From contig JAKSZP010018529.1 in assembly GCA_022478985.1 (NCBI GenBank), positions 62,001 to 126,000 on the forward strand: a stretch of 64,000 nucleotides of DNA. Direction: 5' to 3'. The notes below the pieces were generated by a model, which saw nothing but the letters and a program-made list of their open reading frames with translations, searched no databases and had not been told where the DNA came from. The stretch's first letter is position 1; each line of letters begins with the position of its first letter. The translations under genes and the position numbers were made by a program. The stretch comes from Massospora cicadina (Eukaryota > Entomophthoromycota > Entomophthoromycetes > Entomophthorales > Entomophthoraceae). This document shows, one piece after another, positions 34,310 through 44,807 of this stretch.

Positions 34310-37300
34310 AGCTCAGAATTCATCTTTTTAATGACAAAGCAGGGCCCTGACCAAAGGACGTATGCTTGTTCTGTTAACCCCTGGGTTAATGGAAATAGAA
34401 TAGGACTAGGTCCCCTAGCTGAGGAAGTCAGTAAGGAGCTTTAACTAGAGTTAGAGTGGGGCGTCTCCTTAGTTGTAGTTGAGATGATTCCTTGGGTAGC
34501 AAGAGCTTGAGGTTGGATAATTCTGTCTTCTATGGCCCTCATAGTTCGTTTGAGATCTTGTGCACTAATGGTCCCAGTAAGAGTTTGACACTACTTGTCA
34601 GTTGAGGAGTATGTCATTCAGGGCTTCAAAAGGGGCCTCTTGAGTATTTTATGTTAACTTATCCAATAAGTTTAGAAATATGGGCATATAATAGATCCAT
34701 CAGATAGGATCAGATGTGATAATCTTGTGCAAGATAGAAACTATGGTGCATACAACTTTCTACTACTACATTGGTAGAAGGGTCCTATAAGGTCATAAAG
34801 CTTTGATTAGTACCTTTTTACCAAAGATAGTTTATGGACTACCTGAGAGTTAAAGTTGAATCAAAGTCCATAATTAAAGTCCGTGGACATTTGAGCTTAG
34901 TGTAAACGGATCTAAAAAGGAATTAGGCTGTGACCTTGGTGGTTCCAGTCAATATGGAGATCTCTTTGACCTGTTTGATCAAGTAGTCTACAAAAAATAG
35001 GATTTAATCATGCTCATGCAAACCATTTAGAGGGGCCCAGTACTTGAATAAAGACAAAATTGAAGGGCTTAACGGAGCCACCACTTGATGTTGATATAGA
35101 AGGCTATACTAATCCTATGTACAACAATTTAAACAGGCCGCAAAAAACTTCTTAGATGGTCCTAAACCAACTGCTCCCAATAAAAGCGTTTTCTCAACCA
35201 CTAATTAGCCTTCTTATATTCTCCTTTTCTCAAAGTTGACTGTCATCAAAGATGACGACATTATGGTAATAATGGTGTATGTAGGGGAGCCATTTTAATT
35301 CAATTTTGTATACCATTCTCTCTTTGATATGTTTGCCTTTAGCTATGTTTAGTAATTCAGCTTAAGTCTCTGGGGTCTCTAGTTCTCATCTTTTGGGCCT
35401 GGCTAACTAAATCATACACTAGACTTTTTCAGGTGATAAGATAGCTAGCATTGGCACCCATGAAAGCCTTCACCATTTGATAAATTGCCCTACATAATGA
35501 ATAATGAAAAGTCATAATTTTTGAAACTATAGCTCTCATATCAGTAATTGTCTGTCAGAGTCCATTTTTTTTGTAATCATTAGAGCGTGGAATAGTCGGT
35601 AATGATAATAATTTGAGTTAAATATAAGTACTGGTGAAAGTGTTTAATTGCCAGTAGTTCAGCTAAGCACTTGCAACTAATAACACTGTAGTTCTGTTTG
35701 CCTTGACCAAAGTCTTGTTATAGTACTCCACAGGATGATCACCTCGATTTTCATCATGTTGTGCTAAAATAGCCCCAATTGCCACGCTGCAGGCATCAGT
35801 GAACAACAGGAATGACTGATCAAACTGCAGATGAACTAGGATGGGATTTATACAAAGGGCGGTTCTCAACATATTGGAGGCCTGTTACATCTCAAGTGCC
35901 ATTTAAAAGGGATATTTTTCTGCAGAAGATAGACAAGAGGTTTGGCTAGATCAGCAAACTGAGGGATAAACTAGCAATAATGACCAACTATGCCTAAGAT
36001 TAGTTAGATTTCTCTTAAGGTTTTTGGGGGGGGCGAGACATCCTCTTGATTGTTATGACCTTGTCAGGAATGAGTTGGATCCCTCATTTCTAGACCTTGT
36101 TCCCAAAGAATTAAGTCTTGGAATGTAAGGAAGAATATTTCATAGGTTTGAGCTTAGTAAAAATTTTTAGAGACAATTAAAGGCTTCCTGGAGGGGCTCC
36201 AGATGGCCGTTGAAGGTTCTTGACAATACGTAGTGTCATTGAGGTATAGAGGAATACAGAGAAGTTTTGAGTCTCCTTAGGATCCCATCCATGGCGCGTT
36301 AAAGTTTGGGAGGGCGCATTGAAGAGGCCTTGGGGCATCCAGATTGACTTTAATATTCCTACATTAGCAATTAACTCATACTTTTATTGACCCTTAAGTG
36401 CTAACTCTTCTTGCCAGTATCCGCTGTAAAAATCCATTGCTGAAGAATTTGTGACCCAGCAAGCAAGCGAAGAGAGTCATTGATGTGGGGCAATGGATAG
36501 ATATCCTTTTTAATAAGAGAGTTGAGCCTTTAGTTGTCCAACACCACCTTATGGCTAACCGTCTTTATTTAATAGAAAGAGAGAGAATCCCAATGGCTAT
36601 GGGAAAGCATCACTAATTTAGCTTCCAATAACCGCTTTATTTAAACAGCTAATTGAAATTCTTCAACCCTATTTTCTTATAGGGAGGAAAAGTTTAGCGT
36701 CACCAGTCTATACATTATGCAGGATGCCATTCATTTTCAAAGTCATAGGTAATGGTTGAGAAAAAGTCATAGTACTCCTCTAACAACTGCTCAACTTGGC
36801 TCTGTTTTTCACTGGTTAACTTGTGCCCAATAGAGCCATCAATCAAGGCTGCTAGAGGATTAAATTACTGCCCAAGATCTTATAAACTCCTAAAGTTACG
36901 CATATTCTCAATCTTTTCCAGAGGCAGTAAGAATAAATAAGTAGGTGGAGTATCTGGCCCTACTGTCCTAGTTTTATTAGTTAGGCATGTCAGAAACACT
37001 GAGATGGACACAGTATAAGTTAAATCTAAAAACCTAAGGCAGGTCAGGACTTCTTTAAAAGTTGAGTTATCCATGCCTTGTATCTCTAGTAATTGTCTTG
37101 GTGAATTTCGCAATGTATCCTGGTATTGACAATAACTGTGACTTGGAAGGTATAGTATTCAATTTTGGTAGGTAGATAGACAATCTTCCCTTTTCATTTA
37201 CTTCAAAAAATTTATCTGCACTCAAGGCCCTAAAATGGTATTTAATCCTATCAATCCAATTTTCATTCTCCAAGAGTCAGTCTTAATTTGATCTCCCACT

Positions 37301-37800
37301 TAGCATCTTAAAGGTCTCAAATACTAGTGGAACCCTATGACCAATTGGGAAAATGGCCCACCATCATAGTGTACAATGGCATAGTAGTTGCAAAGAAAAT
37401 TGGGTCCCAGGGAGAGCATAACGGGGGCTATCTAAGGCGACTACTAAAGTATTCAGTGACAACTTATTAAAATAGATTGATAATGAGGAGTAGAGCTATG
37501 GAATGAGTACACTGTGATCCCGCCATACCATACTCCATATAGTGGGGTAAATCAGAAGCTATCTTAATGCAAAACATTAATCTTTATGAAAAGGCATTAT
37601 TGTGGGAGCCATTGTCAATAATTTTTTTTTTTTTTTTTTTAGTACTAGATGGTCCCAACGAGCCATTGTCAATAATAATGTGAACAAGAAATTTTATATA
37701 CTTAAACAACAACTCATGTTATCAAGCTTACAAATTGGGGGACAAGTTAAGTAACTTAAAAAACTCATTGGAGTAGGAGTAAAAAGTATTTGGTTCTTTG
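34310..37800 (-). pseudogene. Gy4 pol (integrase, RNase H, RT, protease)
   Basis: Minus strand, heavily mutated. 35663-35872 is RNase H with FLLFTDACSVAIGAILAQ. The RT catalytic box near 36215-36235 reads YLND, with one Asp changed to Asn. 36880-37273 is the linker. The protease near 37540-37690 has IDNGS, split by micro-retroposon 2. The part 34310-34700 aligns with Gy2's post-LTR and integrase end. Confidence 0.7.
37623..37659 (-). mobile_element. Micro-retroposon 2 (20-base core plus poly(A))
   Basis: A 37 bp insertion flanked by exact 17 bp repeats GAGCCATTGTCAATAAT (37606-37622 and 37660-37676). On the minus strand it is GTTGGGACCATCTAGTACT followed by A and 18 more A. It duplicates the codons of the Gy4 protease active site. 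Same core as micro-retroposon 1. Confidence 0.9.
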
Positions 37801-39863
37801 ATATTGACTAGTACCATTTTCCCCATTAGGCACAGCAACTCTGGACTTGTCAGGTGTTGTTAAATTTTTTGAAGCAGTACAGGGATTTCAGAATGGAGTC
37901 CTAAGTCCTTAATACTGACTTTGTTTTTCTCACCTCCTCATCAAGTCTCTTATAATAGTTATTGATATTATTGTGGAATCCGTAACAATAATTTGCATTG
38001 AGGTTTTGGATTATTCTGATTATTGACAACATATTTACAAGACTCTCTGGGGAAGCTGAGGTATATATCTTTAGACTCAAGGTGGAATCTGTAATCTCAT
38101 TAAGAGCTTCTTGACTACTTAAATACAGGGAATTTACTCCTTCAACCAATTTTATGTATTTGGACCTCAGGATAAGATCCCCAGGAAGAGCTAGCAGTTT
38201 TAGCATCATCTAGTATTATTTGATTTAAGGTAACTAAAGGCTATGCTTGAATATGGAAACCAACTGGCAAACTCTACTGGACTTTCTCCTTTGTTAAGAT
38301 GGATAGCCAGGAACGCCTGTTTAGATTTTCTAAGGTCTGGTTACTACTAAAACTTCTGAACTATGGCGTAAGGCTTGTTCCCAGGCTTGGAATTCTTTTA
38401 GATAAGGATTTATAATCTCACATGCCATGGTATTTAACAAGAGTTAGTATGCTTCATTTTCTGACAGTCCATGGCATCCTACATTAACTCTCATAAGCAT
38501 ACAAAAATGATGCCATGCTCTTTTGTTTTATAATAAATCTTTTTTTGAGACTAGGTTTAAAGTTGGTCACATTAGGAGTAGAGAGAGTATTGATGGCAGG
38601 AACAGGTGCAGTTTCAGTTATCTTGGGTTCTTATAGTCTTGAGAGACATGTTAATTCAATAGTCATTAAAATCATTCCAAGTCAATAAAACTTCTCCACA
38701 TTGACGGTTTAGAGCAGTGATGGAAGCCTAGAGGGTTAATTGCTCTTTTTGAGCTAGGCTTTTGCACGTTGGGGTAGAAGCTGGTTTCATAATTGCTCAA
38801 GCGGGTATTTGAACCATTACAAGTTTGTTCAAGTTTAAATATACAATTGTCAGTGAGCTTACCAAATGCGCTAAAAATCTTCCATCTTATCTGATAGAGC
38901 ATCAAGAGAAACTCTGGGATTGAGTGGGACCCCATCCAGGCGGGTCTTGAATCCCTGATCTACATTATTATATGAGCTTGTAGGGCTGAAAGTGCATCTT
39001 ACCTTTTTTTACAATTTTCTTGGATCATCAGGAGTCAACAACAAAAAACCAGATGGCCCTTGGGGTCTGCACAGACCTTCAGGTCCTTAGAGCCCTTTAG
39101 GTCCTTAAGTCCACTCTGGACCCTCAGTCCTGTGGTAGCTATCACGCGAGGGTAATTTTTGGTAACAGTGTTGTAGCAACTGAAGAGAAGTGCCTCAATT
39201 CTGGTTAAGTCATTTTATTTATGAGGCTTCAGGGAGTAGCATATCTTTTGTGAAACTGGTCCTAAACATAACTTTAGTTCTCGTCATCCAGCATAGCAAT
39301 CTGGGGCTTAGCTTCATTAAAAAATTGGCGATTTTCCATGATGTATTCACATTTAAAATGGACAAAAAGGAGGCTTCATTTAAGAACTGACAATTTTTAG
39401 ATTCTGGCTTATGAAAGTACCAACTGTCAAGCCACTTTAAGATAATGTAGTCCTACTATTTGTGAGATATGATCTATGTCCAATTGAACAAAACTCTGAG
39501 GATATTATTTGGTTCCAAGGTCTAGTGCTCTTGTTGTCAGTTAAACCGAGGATATAAATCTTGCATTGAAGGAGGTATGGGTATGGCTCTGGAACAACTG
39601 GAACAGCCTCCCATGAATATATACTTTAAGTAACTGCTAAATAAAACCATTAGTGTTTTATGCTACAGCTTATACTTAGATTGATCAACTGATGGTAGGA
39701 TGAACTCAAAAGTGGCCTAAAATACTTTTTAGGATGTAAAGAGTCACTTTGTATTGATATTTTGATTATTTGGGTCCCACTTCTTAATTGATTTATTTCA
39801 TGATTAGAATTGTTCTCCATCTCTCATGATAGAAGTTTTCAATGTACATCTTGGAGACCCATG
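37801..39863 (-). pseudogene. Gy4 gag
   Basis: Minus strand. 37901-38209 and 38672-38935 are gag-like helical fragments. 39048-39131 contains a decayed Gly-Pro-X run with two stops, parallel to the collagen-like stretch of Gy2 gag. No knuckle seen. Confidence 0.55.
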
Positions 39864-39876
39864 TAGTGAGAACCAC
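39864..39876 (-). other. Gy4 primer-binding site candidate
   Basis: TAGTGAGAACCAC directly inside the 5' LTR, one base different from the Gy2 and Gy6 sites. Confidence 0.5.
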
Positions 39877-40361
39877 TTCAGTTGGATTACAATATTCTAG
39901 ACTGTAAGGTAAGGTTATGATATGGCTCAAAGCTGGTAAATCAGTGGAGCAGTCAAAGAAGAGGGAGAATATGGGTTAAATAGACTACTTTATTAAATTA
40001 TAAGGATTCAATATCTATAGGTGAGTAAGGCCTCATTGCTAAGAAAACCACAATTATTCACTATGAATGGGATCTTATAAGTCATTCTGTATCAACTGCC
40101 CAGTTGAGGCCTTCATTGTTCTTTGTTGGCTATGGCCTCATGAATGAATTGATTGGAGTTGTCCTTTTTCTAGCATAAGAAACTGAGGAGCCAATCTCTA
40201 ATGCATCATCATCTGTTTCTGCGCATATGATAATTCCTAATCAAGGTTTTCCCAAGTTCGGCTTTTAATGTCAGGTTCTGATCAAGAAAATTTGATAGAT
40301 GGCTCATCAATGTTATTTGAGAGTGAAATTCTCAACTCGTTTATTGTCTTGACTTCTGGCA
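39877..40361 (-). repeat. Gy4 5' LTR
   Basis: Aligns with 20689-21162 through GGCTCAAAGCTGGTAAATCAG, the GGCCTTCATTG block and GAGTTGTCCTTTT. The right end is uncertain by a few bases. Confidence 0.65.
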
Positions 40362-40384
40362 CTCTCTGCTAGGACCCTTATTGT

Positions 40385-41290
40385 AATGGAAGTGCATCAC
40401 CTTACTGGTCATGTTGCAAATAGTAAACTCTATTATAAAAAAAATCTAAGCTTCTGGGAAAATATGCCAGAAAGTGACATAATTTACTTGACCTATGTAA
40501 ATTGCTAAATAAGGCACCAAAAGGCCCAAATTTTAACATCAAATTGTTTGTCTTACTAAACCTTTTTCTTTCATGAGTATTGATGTTGTTGGCCCTCTTC
40601 CTAGTGCTAAGTATTGTCATTTCTATATACATTTTTTATTGACCATTTTTCTAAATGATTAAAGCTATTTTAGTTCTGTAGGTACTCCAATGATATTGCC
40701 TTTTTCCCTCTAGCAAATTTTCACATGGCATGGCACTACAAGAGTTAAATTTTCTTGTAATGGGAAAGTTTTTTTCTCTAGTTTCAGAATTTATTCAGTT
40801 TATAGAATAAATAATTCTTTACTTCCTCATATCATCTTTCCACTAAGAGCTGTCTAAAGGGAAGATAGAACCCTTGTTTTTATACTTTTAATAATGGCCT
40901 TTTTTAGACCCTAGTCATCAGAAATTATATTGACTAAGTGCTATGTTATGATATAGGGTCTTTAATTTAATTATATTTATGTCCCTATTTTAAGGCCTTT
41001 ATGAGTGTGATCCCATTCACCTTTGAGCGTTCTCCTCTTTTTAGTTAGTCTACACCTAGAACTAATGTTTCATCCGATCAAAGATTAGCCAATAAAATTA
41101 TAAGATTTCAACTATTATATGCAACTTCTCTTTCATTCACCAACATTAAAAAAAGCTTCTAGTAAATTCTTAAAGACTGCCATTACTTGAATATCAATTG
41201 GGAGACGTTGTTTTATTTTAACACCATTGACCTGGATTAATCACATTAATTTTATTCTCTTTGGTTATGATTATATTGTGTTATTTACCA
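40385..41290 (+). pseudogene. Gy5 integrase
   Basis: Plus strand. EVHHLTGHVANSKLYY (40389-40436) and YLTYVNC at about 40480-40506 are a degraded HHCC zinc domain. MSIDVVGPLPSAKYCHF near 40572-40620 is the start of the catalytic core with the first Asp. After that the frame is badly broken, with a YECDPIH-like segment near 41000. Its strand and order fit the RNase H at 20125, across the Gy4 insertion. Confidence 0.6.
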
Positions 41291-42089
41291 TTTAGGGATT
41301 TAATACTCTACTGCAGCTGTTGCCATTGGAACAGTTATTATTAACATTATAGCCATTTCCCTATTGAAATATGCCCCTAGGCAATTGTTGAAGGGGTCAT
41401 TGTTGAAAAAAATCCAAAATTTCTAAAATATTGTAATGATTCTTGGAACTTTTAATCTAATTGTATTTGTATACTAACATCTTACCATAGAGATCTACCT
41501 CTGCTCAAAAAAAATTCAGCTCCCCAAGAATGTCACAACAAGTGAGTATAAATTTTCTAATAATCAAAACATAACTGCTAAGAGCTATTTTGCCAAAAAG
41601 ACATTTCTGATCTTTCATAACTAATAAAGTTCTCTTCTCGTCAGTGACATTCCAATTGCATTATAATTATGCTATATCATATCACATAGATATTTCTTAT
41701 TTTCAATAATAAAGTTATCTTTCACCTGAATCAATTATCATTAAACTAATAAATTAAAGTTCTAAAATTTATATTTTAAATAAAAATTAACTAGGAATTT
41801 GTTATTGAATTTAAACCAATAATGTTGACGCCTTCAAAGTACTTACATTAAATTTCAGTTAAAATCCAACAAATGGTAAGTTCAAAAATTGTGGCCTACG
41901 CAGTAAAACCACACCAGAATTAACCTGCACTTCTTGTCCTCAACCCATGGTGGGTACCTGATAATGTCAAAAAAGTCAACTTACCTATTATTCTGTAGTT
42001 GATTAAACTAAATTTTTTGTTTATATCTAAAAATAAAAATTTATTCCAATATAAACAAAATCCTAATAAAATTACATAAAATAATACTA
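41291..42089. other. AT-rich, no recognised gene
   Basis: About 800 bp of AT-rich DNA after the Gy5 integrase. It probably holds the decayed 3' end of Gy5 and the start of copy H, but I find no clear LTR or element end. Confidence 0.35.
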
Positions 42090-42240
42090 ATTGCATGACA
42101 TCAGATGTGTTGCACCGCCCCAAATTTTTCATGTGCAGAGGGCAAATCATCAGGCGTCAGAACAGTTCATGAAAGGTCTTACTCCACTGATTTCCCTGTT
42201 GACTTAGATGATGAATTAAGCCTAATATCAATGGTATCAG
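42090..42240 (+). mobile_element. ORF1-only retroelement copy H, 5' remnant
   Basis: TGTTGCACCGCCCC then ATTTTTC and GGGCAAATCATC (42107-42150) line up with TGCACCACCACC..ATTTTCC..GGGCAAGCACAT of copy C. The tail 42200-42240 leads, across Gy6, into 53570, where the family's C-terminus is recognisable. The middle of the gene is missing, so the copy seems internally deleted. Confidence 0.4.
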
Positions 42241-42801
42241 TGTTATAAATTTGGCAGTATCTAAGAGATACGCTGAAGGGGTTTTTCACAGGGTTAAGCT
42301 CACTGAGCAATAGGACTGATGGTATGATGATCGTCATTCTCAAAACAACTTAATAAACTTTAGAAAATATGGAGCACTTGCCCCAAAGACACTCTTTTAT
42401 TTTAATTGAATATATACAGCAGATCCTCTCTTCTCTGCTCACTCTAAACTACCAACAAACCTTTTCTTCAATTGTCTCATCTTGCATATATCTCTGCGAC
42501 TTCAGACAATACTATATCCTCAGCTTAGTAATTCAGTTCCACCATTCTCATTGGTTCTGGCAGAGTCTTTATTCATTATTTTGGTGATTGCCTAGTTTGA
42601 GGTATTTTACCAATTATTTGTTGTGAATCAACATCACCTAAACGACTCATTGGAAGCAATCCAATAAACATCCGTTCTACCCAATATCACCTCATCCTAA
42701 GTCGCTCAAAAATTGTTACACATACTCAGGCTCAGCAGATTATACACAACCCGCCATAAACGAAATAGGGCTTATTGTACAGTCATATCAGAATTGAAAC
42801 A
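42241..42801 (-). repeat. Gy6 3' LTR
   Basis: 561 bp, aligning over its full length with 53014-53569, including CATTGGAAGCAATCCAATAA and CCCAATATCACCTCATCCTA. Confidence 0.9.
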
Positions 42802-43290
42802 TTACCCCACCTTGACTGGACATTAAGTCTCCTTTTATTTATATGACTGGAGGAACTTCACATGCACTTGGTTGATAATCCAACCACTAGTGTGGTCCTT
42901 GATACTATAGGCGTCAACACCTGTATTCTTAGCAACTTCAAACAGCTCAATCCAGATACTGGCCAACTTGTGCTTCCACCTGAAAACGTGTTAATCCTGG
43001 AATAGAATCATGTCCCCATCTTAGAACTGGGCTAACCCAGTATTCCATCCCTGATCAACAGCTTGAGTCTTAATCTTCTAGGCTAAATTGAAAAAGTACG
43101 CTTTAGTTTGAAATGTGATTAATGTGTCAGCTAGGGTTGTCACATATCACTAGGGATCCATTCCACTGGCATCTTCTACACAGGCATATAGAAGCGCTGG
43201 AAGAGCAGGGTGTCGTCCATACAGTAATTGGATGGGGCTTTTCCCCATGGTGGAATGACAACTAATAATATAGTGAAGATGGTGGTGGAC
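42802..43290 (-). pseudogene. Gy6 integrase, C-terminal part
   Basis: Minus strand. 43150-43290 reads CHSTMGKSPIQLLYGRHP, the conserved segment after the third catalytic residue of gypsy integrases. A basic tail follows with a GDMILFQD-like segment near 43000. The upstream part lies beyond LINE L2, at 48574. Confidence 0.75.
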
Positions 43291-43545
43291 AAAAACTTTT
43301 CTTTCTCGTTGCAAACACTTTTGCAACCCATTCAATTCAAGACTAAATCTAGTTTGATAATCTCATTGAGGGGATTAGTCTGCGCCCATGTCTGGGAGCA
43401 GTTGGGCAAGCAAGGCAAGAGGAGCAGGTGGAAGGCCCGCGGCCTCTAACATTTGAAAACGCCCCGGAGAATCCGGCGGAATAGAAAAAAACTTAAAAAA
43501 ACTGGCGGTCGCAATTTCCCCAGAGATACTCACGTGGCAAGCACG

Positions 43546-44800
43546 ATGCAACCAGTACATCATCACGCCACATTCGCAGCCACTTTCGTCGGTGGAATTC
43601 AGAGTCCATGTGTGTCTGGACGTCCAAAAAACGGCCCAATGGGAGAAATTTTGTGAAGATGTACACAAAATTTCCTGACTGCGGTGTACGTTGCACCTCA
43701 CTCCATGTTGTGCGGTTGGCTGGACCTAGGTTTCAAAAGCAAAATAGCAGCAGATGAGGCTGCAGCGGTGCGCATAGTGGTTGACCTCCCTGAAGGGCAA
43801 TGGGTCATCGAAACTAAATGCACCAGATGGACAAAATCAAACCAAACTTTCCTCACGTTTGACTTTTTGCCTACTATGGTAAAACGTGACATTTTGGAGC
43901 AAAACCTGAAAGATGGTCTCACCATATATGGCGAAATACAATCTTTCGAAATGCAACATTTCACACTGATGCCACACCTGTGCACCGGCAAAGCCATCGC
44001 AGTTCTGACCCCAACTGAGGAGATTGTGAAGGACCTAACCCAGATCCTGCACTCCACCTTTATTGATATTGCAGGGCATACCACTCACCCATTCTGGGTA
44101 ACGGTGGACAGTGCGCCCCCCATTTGCACCCACTGTGATGTGTTTGGCCATAAGGCGCATGCATGCCTCATCAAGGAGGGCGTCACAATCCAAGAGCACC
44201 CCTCGGCAGCCATGGCCAGTGGAAAGCGCACTATAAACCAACTACAAGCACCAAGGAGGCTTTCCCGTGGGGAGCACAAGGCTGCTACCTATTGGTAAAG
44301 CCCATCTCCCCATAGGAGTGGAAGAAGGCCAAGCAGGCCCGTAGGACCGCGGCCAAGGAAGCGGCCAAGGCCACCACCACCATCCCACACTCACAACGCC
44401 AGGAGGACATGGAGACCTTCACGGCGGAAGCAACTTGGGAATCCATCACCCAATCAGATTGGGAGGCCCATGCCAAATGGGCCACTCAATCTGAGGATCT
44501 GATGGGAGATTCAATTTCACCCAATCGCTGCACCCAAGCCCCAGTTGAAACTGACTTGGGACCTATCCCAACCAAAAAAATTTTTTTGCCCCACTTGACG
44601 GTGCACCAAACTTATCCGCACCGCAAAAAATTCGGTCGACGTCGGGAAAACAAAAAGTGAAGGCCAAAGCCAATGTGACTCTTTCTGCAAAAATTAACAA
44701 AAACCCCGATAGTGTTGCTGATAACACCCGCGCTGCTGTGAAAGCCCGTGGGGACCAGGAAGAGGCTGGTGGGCCTGGGGGCCCACCCCCTTGCACCTAA
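43546..44800 (+). pseudogene. LINE ORF1 (RRM-like, CCHC) of L2
   Basis: The first ATG in frame is at 43546; L3 has an ATG 12 bp earlier in its equivalent, which is GTG here. The RRM-like block includes WLDLGFKSKIAADEAA and TFLTFDFLPTMVKRDILEQ. The knuckle CTHCDVFGHKAHAC (CX2CX4HX4C) is near 44118-44160. A basic, Ala/Lys-rich stretch follows (EWKKAKQA, AAKEAAKATTTI), then a Gly/Pro-rich end. Stop TAA at 44798-44800. Compared with L3 there are compensating indels near 43625-43670 and a one-base loss near 44225. Likely role: RNA-binding component of the LINE particle. Confidence 0.85.
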
Positions 44801-44807
44801 GGTGCAA
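44768..44807 (+). promoter_or_regulatory. Two tandem hairpins at the ORF1 stop / ORF2 start
   Basis: Hairpin 1 (44768-44787) is GGTGGGCC-TGGG-GGCCCACC, a perfect 8 bp stem. After CCC, hairpin 2 (44791-44807) is TTGCACC-TAA-GGTGCAA, a perfect 7 bp stem whose loop is the ORF1 stop codon. The ORF2 ATG starts at the last stem base (44807) in the same frame as ORF1. The layout suggests translation coupling, either readthrough or termination-reinitiation; that function is inferred. Confidence 0.6.

Larger units (their letters stand above)
20689..40361 (-). mobile_element. Gy4: old Ty3/gypsy element holding Gy2 and Gy3
   Basis: LTR-like ends at 20689-21162 and 39877-40361 resemble each other. Internal DNA is 21163-21195, 27805-27879 and 34305-39863, minus strand. 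The resumed reading after Gy2 and Gy3 aligns with the post-LTR part of Gy2, a related family. No clean target duplication remains (CCCAC versus CTCTC). It separates Gy5 RNase H from Gy5 integrase. Confidence 0.65.

Noticed and set aside
37623..37640. Poly(T) run as a simple repeat or terminator
   Set aside because: Exact 17 bp duplications and a shared 20-base core show it is the A-tail of a retroposon.
43375..43701. Minus-strand 108-codon frame, with a parallel in L3 (62898-63149)
   Set aside because: Antisense shadow of the LINE 5' end and ORF1; its conservation follows from the element's own copies.
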